From Phoronis australis (lineage: Eukaryota; Phoronida; Phoronidae), in contig NMRA01000254.1 of NCBI GenBank assembly GCA_002633005.1, forward strand, positions 222,124-286,123: a stretch of 64,000 nucleotides of DNA. Direction: 5' to 3'. Made by a program: the position numbers and the translations under genes. Numbering within the stretch: the first letter of the stretch is position 1; every line of letters starts with the position of its first letter. Of the stretch, positions 1-12,300 are shown piece by piece. The notes beneath the pieces were generated by a model, which worked only from the letters and a program-made list of their open reading frames with translations, was not told the origin of the DNA and ran no database searches.

Positions 1-258
1 GGTTTGAAGTTTTCGGTCTTTCCAGTCTCTAGGGATTAGAATGCCATAATAATTAGGATTGGTAATTACAGAGAGTTTTCAAACTCACTTCAAACTCTTC
101 TTTACATTTTGATAATGGCATTGGTTTGTTTTAAAGATTTAGGTGACCGAGTCTTACACTGTTTCTGTTTATATGCTTAAACAAGGTTCAGTCAATGAAA
201 AGCGTTAAGTCTAATAGATAGCTGTGTAAACTTATCGCGTGGTCTTCATTCATTCCAG

Positions 259-395
259 TCAGACGCCATCCCCGCCTAGAGAAACGTTCTGTGTTGTTGA
301 ACAGGATGGGTCAACATGCCGTAACTATGGCCTCTGTCTCGTTGACTACTGCAACTGTAACTTTACGGCCTATGCGGGACCGTACTGCACAGCAG
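259..395 (+). CDS. Exon a: EGF-like domain 1
   Basis: The exon carries six cysteines with EGF spacing (C-x8-C-x5-C-x4-C-x1-C-x9-C) and ends in GPYC, as does the paralogous EGF exon at 6079-6198. The donor after 395 is gtaaag, phase 1. The acceptor is uncertain: tcattccag ending at 258 has the better pyrimidine tract, while a tag ending at 279 would give a shorter exon in the same frame. The preceding exon is outside or too near the window edge to identify. Confidence 0.78.
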
Positions 396-3300
396 GTAAA
401 GAGTTTCTTAGAATATTGTGTCTCTCCTTGCCCTGTCCTCACTTTTCAATGCCAAGTGCTTTGATGCAAACTTCTGTCAATTTTACAGAAATTTTTTGTT
501 TAAAATTTTTAAATCAAATGGATATTTTGTTTTACAGACAGTTGCATTTGTCTGAGGGGAAACTAAACTGTCATTTGTACAGTGACAGCAGATTTGGACA
601 GCTTTCATCGCCTTTGTTACAACCGGAGGAATTGCCTAAGTCTCTATGGCACAGTGAATGACCCTACTCACTCCTATGTGAAACCCAGTAAAATCTCATC
701 TCATTGTGTAATGCGTAGTAATATCTGGTGGAAAATTGAGTGATCTTGCCACACTCAAAAGATACGGTACTAGCCTCGTTTCACTGGCACCCATTTACAT
801 TTTTCTGCAGCCTGTTACTATTTTTCAGTTATACAGAATACCTTGGTCACACTGTTCAGTGGTCAAATCTAGTTCGAACTTTAAAATCAGCGCTTATGCA
901 CACAACGACATATTAATGGACATTTCGGTTGTCTTTAAATCATTTTCAAGACAAAATTTCACAATATTCCAACCATCTAACACAGATGGAGAACAGACTG
1001 TACAGGTGCATATCAAAATGCATTGTGAGGGGAGAGACCAGTAATCAAAACAGTTGGAGCTCAAATGAACCAATGTTTCTATTCAGATAGTGCTCAGCAT
1101 GATTCAGCCATATATGCATAGTCTCCTTTATGAGGAACCTGAGTGTGGCATTATCCTTGTCCAAGATATAGACACCAGAGTAATCTAAGTGTGACCAGTT
1201 GTCAATGAATTGTTAAGAACAGCACTGTGTGTGTCTTTACAGTGTTCTTATCAACATCGTAATCAAAGAACACTGTAAAAACACACGCAATTCATTTACA
1301 CTGTCACATTAAGTACGGAACAAAAACTACGCAGTATAAATTACAGCTCCCATCACTGATTATCAATATGTTATTTCAGAACCCTTTGGTTTGTACTTTG
1401 GTCGAAATGGTCAATCAGGCATCGGCCGCGTGATTCTAGATGGTGGTGAGAAAACTAACACAGATAAGGTAGCCATCGGCTTCATGACGCACTACCCTAA
1501 TGGCGTCCTCTACAGGGGAAGTAATGAAGATGGACAGTATCTGGAGGTCTCTATGGTGAGTTGATTGTTTCAGTTTTCCCCTAGTGTCTGAGATTCATTT
1601 TTTGTATGTTGGGATACCTCAACTTTGACGACTGTTAGCTGTGGAAGCCTGGCAGAAATAATGTGTTCGTGTGAAAGAGCTACCAAGCTATTGTTTGAGG
1701 TTATTTTGGACCTTAAAAATGTCCAATTTTTTTACTAACTTCAGAACATTATGTCTCAGAAATGGCTGATTGGATTCTCATGAAACTTGCACATACTATG
1801 CCTTACGCACTGCTTTCCAACGGCTGTTAGGAATTGTTTTGGAAAATCGGTAAATCTGGGTCCCGTTCCACGAAAACTGACTTAGCTAAGGCAGATCTTA
1901 ACTTTCAGTCAATATTAAGATAAGACTTAAATTTGTCGCATGTTCATTTCAAAAAAGAGATCTTATGTTCGACTTAAGTTTTTGACTTCACTTTTGTCTT
2001 AATTTTGACTATCTTATCAGATGTAGAAGTTTCAAAGTTCAGAATTTGAGACAAATCTTAGACTTAAGTAAAAAATGAACTTAAGTCAGTTTCTTGGAAC
2101 GGGTGTTATTATGAAGCTGTTCTGTTGATGCCAGGTAGAATATTCAGTGTTGCAAATAAGCAAATATTATGACTGCAAGAATTCTCTTTTTTTGGGAAAT
2201 TTTACTACACAATTGTGCTGTGCAGTGCTATGTAGTGCTATGTAGTGCTATGTAGTGCTATGCAGTGCTATGCAGTGCTATGCAGTGCTATGTAGTGTTA
2301 TGCAGTGCTATGCAGTGCTATGTAGTGCTATGCAGTGCTATGCAGTGCTATGCAGTGCTATGCAGTGCTATGGAGTGCTATGTAGTGCTGTGCAGTGCTA
2401 TGCAGTGCTATGCAGTGCTATGCAGTGCTATGCAGTGCTGTGCAGTGCTATGTAGTGCTATGCAGTGCTATGCAGTGCTGTGCAGTGCTATGCAGTGCTC
2501 TTTATCAACAAGTCTGTGTATTTAACCAACTATCTTAAAACTATAGTGAATTGTAAATGACTGAATATATTTTCTGAAAGAAAAAGTCTATTAACTTTTA
2601 CCAATCTGCCATTCATTGAGTCATGTGCTCAGGTATTTTTTGTACACTTTTAAAAGCCAAAAAGAATTATGGAACGCTCATAGCAAAACGACGGTATCAA
2701 TAACGTGACCTAATTTCATTTCATGCAGACTCATGTTAAAAGATTTTTTTCAATAAAACTCCATCGTACAGAAGTGAATCAATTTAAAATCGGTTCACAA
2801 CAGTGTTTTGGATAAATGCGCATAAAGAATTGTATGTGAAACTTTGGTATGAATCCAACTAGCCGTTTCCAAGGTATGGCATTCACATGTCAGCCAAATT
2901 TGAACAATTTTCTAGGGTCCTATGTGACCTTAAAGTTCAAAGGAAATTACCATGGAGTTAGTTCTTGTCTTAACACATAAACTTATTATGAATGATGTTC
3001 TTATAGGTGGATGGTTATGTCGTCAGTAAATATGACCTTGGCTATGGCGAGCAGACGGTGTCGAGCTCCGAGCCTTTCAACGACGGAGAGTATCATGTGT
3101 ACCGCTTTCACCGACAGAATGGAAATGTCAAGATACGTCTTGACGACTTCATGCCACAAGTGAGGCGTAGATCAGGTAGGAGATTTCTTTAATTGACTTC
3201 ACCCCCCCATATTACTTTCTGTTTTATGCTGGCAAGGAGGTTATGGTTTTCAGGTGCATGTTATTGACATTGTCTCTTGTCAAACATGGATGAAAAAGTA

Positions 3301-6300
3301 CTTTTGCAGTTATAGTACTTGACGGATGCTGTTTACAAAATGTCATACAAGGGAATTTTTTATTGAATTAGGCAACAAAACGAAGATGGCAATTGAAATT
3401 TCACAAAAACAGTTATTGTGCTTTTCTCATTTTTTAAGGTCTTCTCATGTTGCAAGTGCCTGTAAGTTTCCAAAATTTTGTACGGTCCGTGGTAGATATA
3501 CAATACTTGAACATGGTAAAGCATTAATTTGGTGCCTTTTGTTTTATATGAAGAGAAGAGATAATTAAATTTCTGGAATGGGACTCTAGCCTCTAGGGTC
3601 TTACATGGGTCTCGCATTTTGAGAACCATTTTTTTCTGCTCAAGAACAAGCATCAAACTTAAAATCCAGGACCCCTGACTACTATCCATAGTAGTAGGCT
3701 GTTACTCTTGTTACACAGAATTTTTTACCATCTTTTTAGGTATTGTCTTGCTCAAACCCCAGACATCCTTCAATGTTGGTGCTCAGGATTACATAAGAGG
3801 GCGCTACATTAAGAGGTTCAACGGCATCTTGGGAGGTCAGTTATTTGTCAGGATTTTGTTGTGTTGTTAATTGTAGTCATGTGTGAGGAAATGGGGTGTG
3901 GATTAAGGTCCCAGCCCACATAATCGAAATCACTAACTTCAAACACTAGTTGGCATCAGCGAACCGTCACCATGAACTGATCAGGGAACTCCATTTGGGC
4001 TTTGGTGTTGTGCGTAATTAGGTCAAGACTTACTTGCCATAATGAAGAACTAATTGAAACAAAGGGTTCCTCTAAAGATGGTGCTGCATTTGGCTTCAAA
4101 TCCAGTCGAAATATGGTTTTGCTCAGGTTTACGTTGTGAATTTGACAGACTACATTTTCACCACAACAGTGGCTATTGATTACAAATTCAGTGTTAGCTA
4201 ATTACTGAAGTCAAGTCTTAACGATTTCTTGGACCACCGTTCTGGTGTTTTCCAGGTGGTCATTTTGAAATGCTTTTTGTACGTTATTATTCTTATTGAG
4301 TTTCGTCATCCTGTCTTGTAGTTCTTAATCTTGTCCTGTTCTTTGCATGTGTTTGTCTCGACTGTTAATGTCAATCAACCAATTCCTGCAGGGGTCAACT
4401 ACAACAACCAGTACATCCTAGACAACAGAAACATCGTCAAGGATGGCGACGTCACTATTGCTACGCATAAATTCAAGCTAGTGGACATTCCAAGTAAGTT
4501 AGGTCATCCAATGAACTCGTTATTCAAGAATTTTGGACCCTGAAATGGCTGCCGGAAATTTATGTCCCAGGGCTGTTTTGTTCAGAGTACTGCAGAGAGT
4601 GTCGTATCAGGGTTTTCTGCAGTTTAAAACAAAATTGATATCAGAGTGCAGTATCAACGTTTTGATATTAGGCAAATATCCTGAGGTACAAGAGTTGTAC
4701 CATTGTACACGAGGCTGATTTTTGCCTGATATTGAAATGTCGTTCGTGCTACACTCTAGCGCTGTTGTCAACTTCCCGCTTCCAATTTGGCCCAAAAAAA
4801 TGAATGTTATTTTTCGCAATTTATTAATTAGCAGTTTATGAAGTTAGTTATCAGGTCTGAATACCGTTTATGGTCAAGTAATTATCAGTTGTAGCATTTT
4901 GTTCTCATAAACAACCCAGTGTCAGGTTTACAAGAACCTACCTATCACTGTCTCAATTATGACCAAGTGTGATGTTTCCTAAAACAGAACACGTTCTAGA
5001 TTTTGAGCCCAGTGTACTCTGAGTAACACTAAGAATCCCCACTATCCTTTAAGGATGAATTTTATGCCCAAAATCGAAATTCAAAGTTTTGTTGAGAAAT
5101 TCAGAAACGTGTGTTACGGTGTGTGTTGCTGCTTTGATTTAGTGAATGTACGCAGACCATCACTAAGAAGTGTTCAGGTTTCCTAATATTACATTTTGCT
5201 CTATCTCAATTGTATTTGGATACCTGTGCCCGGTTGCATGAAACAGTCCCAAATAGGGACTCAACTAAGGTACCTAACTCTTTTGCGAATTTGTTTCCGT
5301 CTTTACTCACAAATGTGGCTCAGGTGTTTGGTGCAATGGACCCAGCCATGAGGCCTGCACACGTCTTATGCACCACAAATGACATCAGACCACTTGCACT
5401 GTTTTTTTTTTTACTAATTTTGATATCTTTATTATCAGCTCCTCTTTGACTTATGACATTTTCTAATAAAACAATTAAGAACTGAGGCCTTATTTCAGTC
5501 AAAATAAATAGGGACTTAGTCCTTAAATTTGGGGCGTTTCATAAATGACCCCTACATATTTACAGTAATATTGAGAATTCAATGTTGAATTCACTCTCGA
5601 TTTGTATTGAAGCCAAATATTGTCTTCGTAATGAGACTCAAACAGAACACAAAAGAACGATCAATGTTTTCACAAGTCCACAAATATGCAGTAGATTTAG
5701 GAAACTTAGTCGAGTCCCTGTTTGGGAGTGTTTCATACAACTGGGCAATGTATATCTCAATGCCTTTAACATATCATGCAGTTCTAATACAATGTCACTG
5801 TTACCAGTTGTCATCACAAACTGATAGTTTGCTGTATTACATACCACACTGTATTTGACTTCGAAAAACTATGGCCCTCACAAGGTACAAAATCCTTGAT
5901 CACACATATTCTGAGGAGCGTTTTTGGGAGCACATGACCTCACGTGCTCCTTTTATTACATGGTAATATCCTCTATAGATTTGAGCACAAACTTGCCGCA
6001 TTCACAGTGTTATGGCCTTCAGTGGATTTTGTGTAAAATCACTTTCGAGGACTTCACAACCATGTTGATTGTTTGCAGAGACATTCTGTACGGAGGATGG
6101 AGCTGACGGCAAACTGTGTAGACATGGCGGCATTTGTGTGAATGGCGAGTATTGTGACTGTTCCAAGACCTCGTACATTGGACCTTACTGCAATAACTGT
6201 AAGTAGCTGTGTCGGACAGGGTCTGAGCTCTACTGTTTGCGAGTTGGGGTACCCTTACTGTGGACGACTTTCAGTGATAGAGATCAGGCATTGATAGCTG

Positions 6301-9300
6301 TAGGACACCATCTGGGTTGAATCCACTGAGCAACAATTTGTTTGCTGGCACATGGTTTTTGATGCCTGAAGTACATTATACTTTTCACGTGCTGTCTTTA
6401 TTCCTGACATTGAACCATGTAATGTGCTCTTTGATGATCCGGAGATAATAATCTATGTTGATCATTGTGCTTAATTTGTTACTGAATGATGTCCTTCACT
6501 TTGATTGGACAGTTAGTCAGTAGATTTGACACCGGTCAGGAAACTTTGTTCTATCAGCTGGACGCAGTGAACAAGTGGACATATTGAAATGAAACATGAT
6601 AAGACATTTTGGATAGCAATTGATTAGAATCTGCTGTGTGGTCAGGCATGCTGTTTGCAAGTTGTGTTGAATTACATCTCACAAAACTGGTGGTGTGGTG
6701 CACAAATCTGTGGTCGTAATGAGATGGGTTCAGTCGCATCACAAGATTTTGTAAAAGTACCGTATGCTGTTGGTGACTAGGAAGGTTGTCGAGTTTCCTT
6801 TGTTTTCACTGGCTTTGAGCATTTCACGTTTTCATCAATTGAGACAATCTGCAATAATTATGCCTTTACATTTAGGTTGATAAAAAGTTTGGCATTGTTC
6901 ACTTAGGCAACTATGGTGTTGGTGCACAACAGGAAATTGAGAAATCTAACATACGGTCACATTGGTACTAATCTTAGACCAATGTTGGCTGTCACATATC
7001 GAAACACCGTTTCACCTTGTCTGATCTCATTCCAGACGATGTTGGTTATCGTTACAACACCACTTCTCGTAACAACATCATCAAGTTTGTCTACGCAGAG
7101 CCAAAGTCTGAGTCAATCGACGAGCTGACGTTTGGTTTCATGACTTACGACGAGGACGGCACATTGGTCAGAATTGACAACCAAGATGGCAGCCAGTATA
7201 TGGAGTTCCGCCTCGTAAGTCAAAAAGTCACATGTGTTGCAGTTTAATATTAAAACTGCATGTCAACCTGTTTAGATGATTGAATCAAAGTGGGTATCAT
7301 GATATTTATTATCATGAAAGAACTTTATTTGCCAACTAAGTCGCAGGCATTGTGTACATGCTGCTTTGTGTAATGGAAAAGGCTGCATTTTTCTTTGAAC
7401 ATTTTCATTCACACCATTTTTGTTACTTGGTGCCCATCAAAGATTGGTCAACTCATTTTAGGTTAAAAATATGATTGGAATTGATTTTGTTAAATGTTCA
7501 TACCTGGTGGTTAAATATTTTCTCAGGTGGGAGGTCAGTTGTGGCTGTATTACAACATGGGGAATGGTGAACAGAAGATTCGGGTCTCGTCCACAATCTA
7601 CTCAGATGGCGCCTACCGACAAGTTCGTTTGATACGCGACCGTGGGACCCTGCGGGTTCTCGTCGGTGGTAAAGAGGTGTATTCTGGTGTGATACCGGGA
7701 ATGGCTGTCGGCGGCAGATTCCGTGACCAACATGTCATTAGCCTGGGAGCTCATGAACTCCGAAATGGGCAACTGATTCGACCATTTGATGGCATCTTGG
7801 CGGGTAAGTATAACTGTTGAATTATCGTAGTGTCACACGTTAGCGCCATTCTCGAAATTGTGCTGCATGAAAGCCAATTAAAAACACGGTGATTAAACAG
7901 CTCCGGGTCTCAAATAATCAAGGGCAGAAATTCTATGGCTGCTGTTCACTGTTTTACTTGATAGTCTAGTGCCTACGTCTAACTGAATACAAGTTACCAA
8001 AACGTGTGGAAATCAAGGAATAGATGCGTTGAAAGCCTTAAAAAATAAGTGACATGAATGTTCAAAACAATCTAAAATCATATCAAATATGCCATGCAGT
8101 TGGTAACTACAGTCAACTGCAGGTGAACATTGGGTCTGCAAAAGCGACCTTGTGCTGGTTTGGAATAAGCTCTGGGTCAAAAAATAAGTGATCAGGCTTT
8201 TGTGATAAAAGTGGCTTTACTGACCATGAGCAGACGCTTGTGAACTTTGTTTCACCCAAGTACAATGCTTTATAGTGCTTTATAGACTCAACTCAATCTC
8301 TGTCACAATAAACATTTAAAAATAAAAAATAAGCTTTCATTTGAATTTTCGAAGTTGGAAATGTTTTAATACTGCCGACTCAGTGAATACACTGTGGCCT
8401 TTATTATGGTGGGCATGACTGACTCACATGTGAGGCCACTGTAAACCCTCCCGGTACATCAATTACTCAGGGATATCTGGATTTGGGAAGAACTGACATA
8501 TATTTATTTTATGCAAGGACTGTGAAGCCTTCAGTTGTTTCCAAACCCAAAAATCACCTCTCACTGGGTGAAGAACAAGACATTTGAGATCAGGGGCCCG
8601 TTTCAAGAAAAGTAACTTAGCTAAGACAAATTTTAAGTTTCAGTCAATTTTAAGATAAAACTTAAATTTGTCTCAAGGCCATTTCAAGAACAAGATCTTG
8701 AATTCGACTTAATTTTTTACTTAAGTTTTGTCTTAATGTTGACTACCGGATGTGGAAGTTTCAAAGTTTGAAAGTTGAGACAAATCTGAAAGCCCTTTCA
8801 TACTAGCGTCGACGCGTCGATGTTTTGGGGAGTTGCGGTCAGTATGAACAGATAACTTTGGTCTTGGATCGAAGTTAACTGTGTCAATTAATGTCGCTGT
8901 TAACAGGTGCATTTAACACTGGAGTGTCGACGCTGCAGTGCAGTATGAATGGTCCACTTTGGTCCCATTCAAGTTATCGCCAGTTGCCAGTGTTATCGTC
9001 AACAATTAATTTAAAAAGGGTAGTGTTGTCGCTAATATTTTTTAAATTTTTTTTATTTTTGCAGAAAAAACCTATTTACAAAAACATATATACAAAGCAA
9101 GTGTGCACACGTAGTCACAAATAACAACACTAAATACCAAGTATGATAGGTACAGAGATTCTAAATAAAATATGCAAGATCTTTCCACTTAGTTTTGTGT
9201 CGCTCCAACTCAAAGTTTTGTTTACAAATCAAGTAATCAACTTTACAATAACCTATGGTATAAACTCGTAAATTATCAAAAATAGGTACAGCTTCCTTAA

Positions 9301-12300
9301 ATGTCACCCTATATAAAAACATTTTCGTTTATCAAAATATGATATCATATACGAACAAACTTCTATTGCGAAAACCTAACAAAACCTCTTTTGCGGAAAT
9401 ATTTATATTGTGAAAAATCTGAGCCAAAGTAGTAATTTGGTCCACAAAATTTTAACATATCTACACTCTCAGAACAAAATGTACAATTGATTCTGGGACT
9501 TCGCAGCAAAAAGAACATAGATTTGAGTTAACAATACCATTTTTGAGAAAACATTTTGTTGGAAGAATGTTATGTACAATTTATAATTAAACCACCTCAT
9601 TTTTGTATCAGCATACCATTGGTTTTGGGTATTTTCTTCTGTCACTGCTTAATAATTGTTTTGCAGAAAGCCTTGTGGAAACCTTTTATTTATCATAATT
9701 GTCTGGCATTACATTTAGGTGTTTACTACAATGGTTTGAGGTTGACACAGTTGGCAAAAGCAGACGCATCTGGCATCACGAAGGTCGGCGGAGGTCAAAG
9801 TCTCTATGTCATCAGCCCATTTTACCTTGACAGGCCGGTCATGTATGTAACTTACTCTGTTTCATTATGATTGAGGGCAGCCTACTGCCAGTTACTGATG
9901 GACTACAATGAGGCAGTGTGGCCTAGTGGGTTGATTGTCTGCCTCCTGTTCACACAGTTGTAGGTTCGAATCCCACTGAAGCACACTCCTAGAACTGGAG
10001 TCAGATCTTTAGCTTCTAAATACAGAAAATTGAGTCAAATACTGGAATTAGCTTACTTGAGTTAGCGACGTTTTGTCCATCTCTGAGGGACTTCAGCTTG
10101 GTTAGTGGTGTTGTTATCGTTGTGGCCAATAGGTGGCGTTTTAACCAGGGAATGCATTAAACCACCACCTATTGGCCAGAACGATAATAACACCACTAAC
10201 CTAGCTAGAGTAATCAAATTCCATTTTTGTACTCAATTTTTATGCGCCCACATATTTATATGTGGTCGCATTTTGCCGTCATCTTTGTCTGGGCGTCTGG
10301 GGCTGTATCTCCTAAACCCCTAGCAGGATCTTATTGAAATTTGACAGATATGTTCCTATGTGGTTGACGACAGAGGGCGACGAGTTTCAGACTGACCCGA
10401 ATACCGCTGTGCCCCCTAGTGGCAATTTTAGTTTTTTACATTTGCCTCTGTATCTTCAAAGGTCCTCAACCGATTTTCATGAAATTTGGCACATAGGCAT
10501 GTATTAATGAGTTGACGCTATTCTCCCGTTTTCGGATGGATTCGAGACATTTTGCGCCATCTAGTGGTCATTTTTACCATTTTCGAGTCGTTTTTTTGGC
10601 GTCCGCCCCTCTAACAACCAAACCACTCTAAGGATGATTGTGAAAATTGGCATGTATGTTTGTACTATGATGAAGACAGTTGACAATGATTTTCCAACGA
10701 CTGCGATTACAGTGGCACCTCCTAGTGGCAGTTTTGTTTGTTTTTGTACCCATGGCTGTATCACCTAAACATTCTACAGGATCTTTATCAAATGTAGCAA
10801 ATGTATTTATTTGAAGTTGACTACGGACGACGGCAACTTTTGGACAGATCAGTGTACCGGTGTGCCCCCTAGTGGCAATTTCAGTTTTTTACGTTTACCT
10901 CTGTATCTTCAAAGGCCCTCAACGAATTTCTATAAAATTTGACACATAAACATCTTTTAGTGAGATGACGCTATCTTTCTGTTTTTGGATTGATTCGACA
11001 TAGTTTGCGCCACCTAGTGGCCATTTTTCTGTGTTTTGTTACCTCAGCTGGATGACTCAAACTTTTCTTCCTTTTATCTGTAGCTTCTCAGCTTGGTCTT
11101 AATTTGTGCAATGCGCATCGGACAGCCTGCATTATTGTTTTGTTTCGCTGACTTGCATTGATTTTGTAACCTGTAGAATTATCAAACTTGATAGCGTAAT
11201 AATTAGATTTCTCCCCTAAATGTTATATTTCAAAGGAAGAGCGATAAAACCTGGATGTACTATAATAGACAAAAATTTGTAAAATATCGTTTGTCAAAAT
11301 TTTCAACAAAATAGAATTTCCTAAAATTTTCTTTGATTCTGATCGCACTGTACATGTATGTTATAGCCATTACCAAAACATTAGTTCAGTTAAATATGAA
11401 ATTTCTGCGATTTAAACTAAGCATCTGAAGAACATAACAAAGTCATTGCTATGAAATATATTTTTGTCTCAAACTGAAGACTATTTGCTGTAAATATGAC
11501 AGCTATTGTTTAAAGTAGTCCCAGAGTCTTTAAAGCCATTATGATATCAAGTTTGTGTTAATAACATGTTTTAATTACAAAATAGGTTATTGCTATTCTG
11601 ACAAGAATGCATGCCATACTTGTTGTTGCGGTCTGTCTTCTTTTAATTTCACTTTCTTAGCGTTTCTGATTGGTCTGTTATCTCTGTGGTTTCGGTTAAT
11701 AAGAAACTGTCAATTCCGAATTCAGTTGTCTTCATACGTTCACGAGAACTGACATTTCATAACTTAAGTTAGCCTCGATATGTCAGTGATTTGTTGCAAA
11801 CCATAGCATCTTGATGAAGTTGCTGAGCTTACAGAAATTACTTTTGAATCATGATACATTCAATAGCAGTATGCTCTACATGCGGTAAATAGTCAGACAA
11901 AATGATCTGGTATAATTACATATTGACGTCTAAATGCTAATGGAATTTCTTGTCAACGGCTGAGTGCAAGTCGCATTCACCTAGTTCATAGTTGTAATAG
12001 TCACCTCTCGTTACCAGCCATGGCAAGGAAATGGGATTTTTCTCGGTTACAGTGCATGGCAAAAGTAATAGAGTGAGACAAAATGACATGTCCCATTTAC
12101 CTACCTCACTAGCTTTTCCGTTAATTCCTTTTCATTCTTGATCATGAAGTAAGGCCTCTCTGACGATGAATTGGACTTTTGCCCAGCCACCATGACAAGG
12201 AATTCTGGGTCGTTTCGCCTGAATATTTTTGGCATGTACTGTATGTACAGTATTTACTGTCAGTACAATATGTTATTACGCTCACAACATGATAGTAGTT

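Larger units (their letters stand above)
1690..2945. repeat. Inverted pair of a dispersed repeat flanking nested repeats
   Basis: About 150 bp at 1690-1850 (aaatggctgattggattctc and surroundings) recurs in inverse orientation at about 2800-2945, and a further direct copy lies near 53735-53870. The sequence between holds a MITE and a 10-bp minisatellite. The pair could be the ends of one 1.25-kb element or two separate insertions. Confidence 0.55.

Noticed and set aside
2255-2525. Long open frames through the 10-bp minisatellite
   Set aside because: All frames stay open because the unit lacks stops; the product is a pure repeat ([10 protein letters not shown] type) inside an intron.
8891-9124. 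77-codon frame in the intron before exon 9719-9842
   Set aside because: It overlaps a small MITE and an AT-rich run, with no domain or splice logic.
9905-9990. Functional tRNA gene
   Set aside because: A and B boxes are present, but acceptor and anticodon stems do not pair; it is a SINE head.
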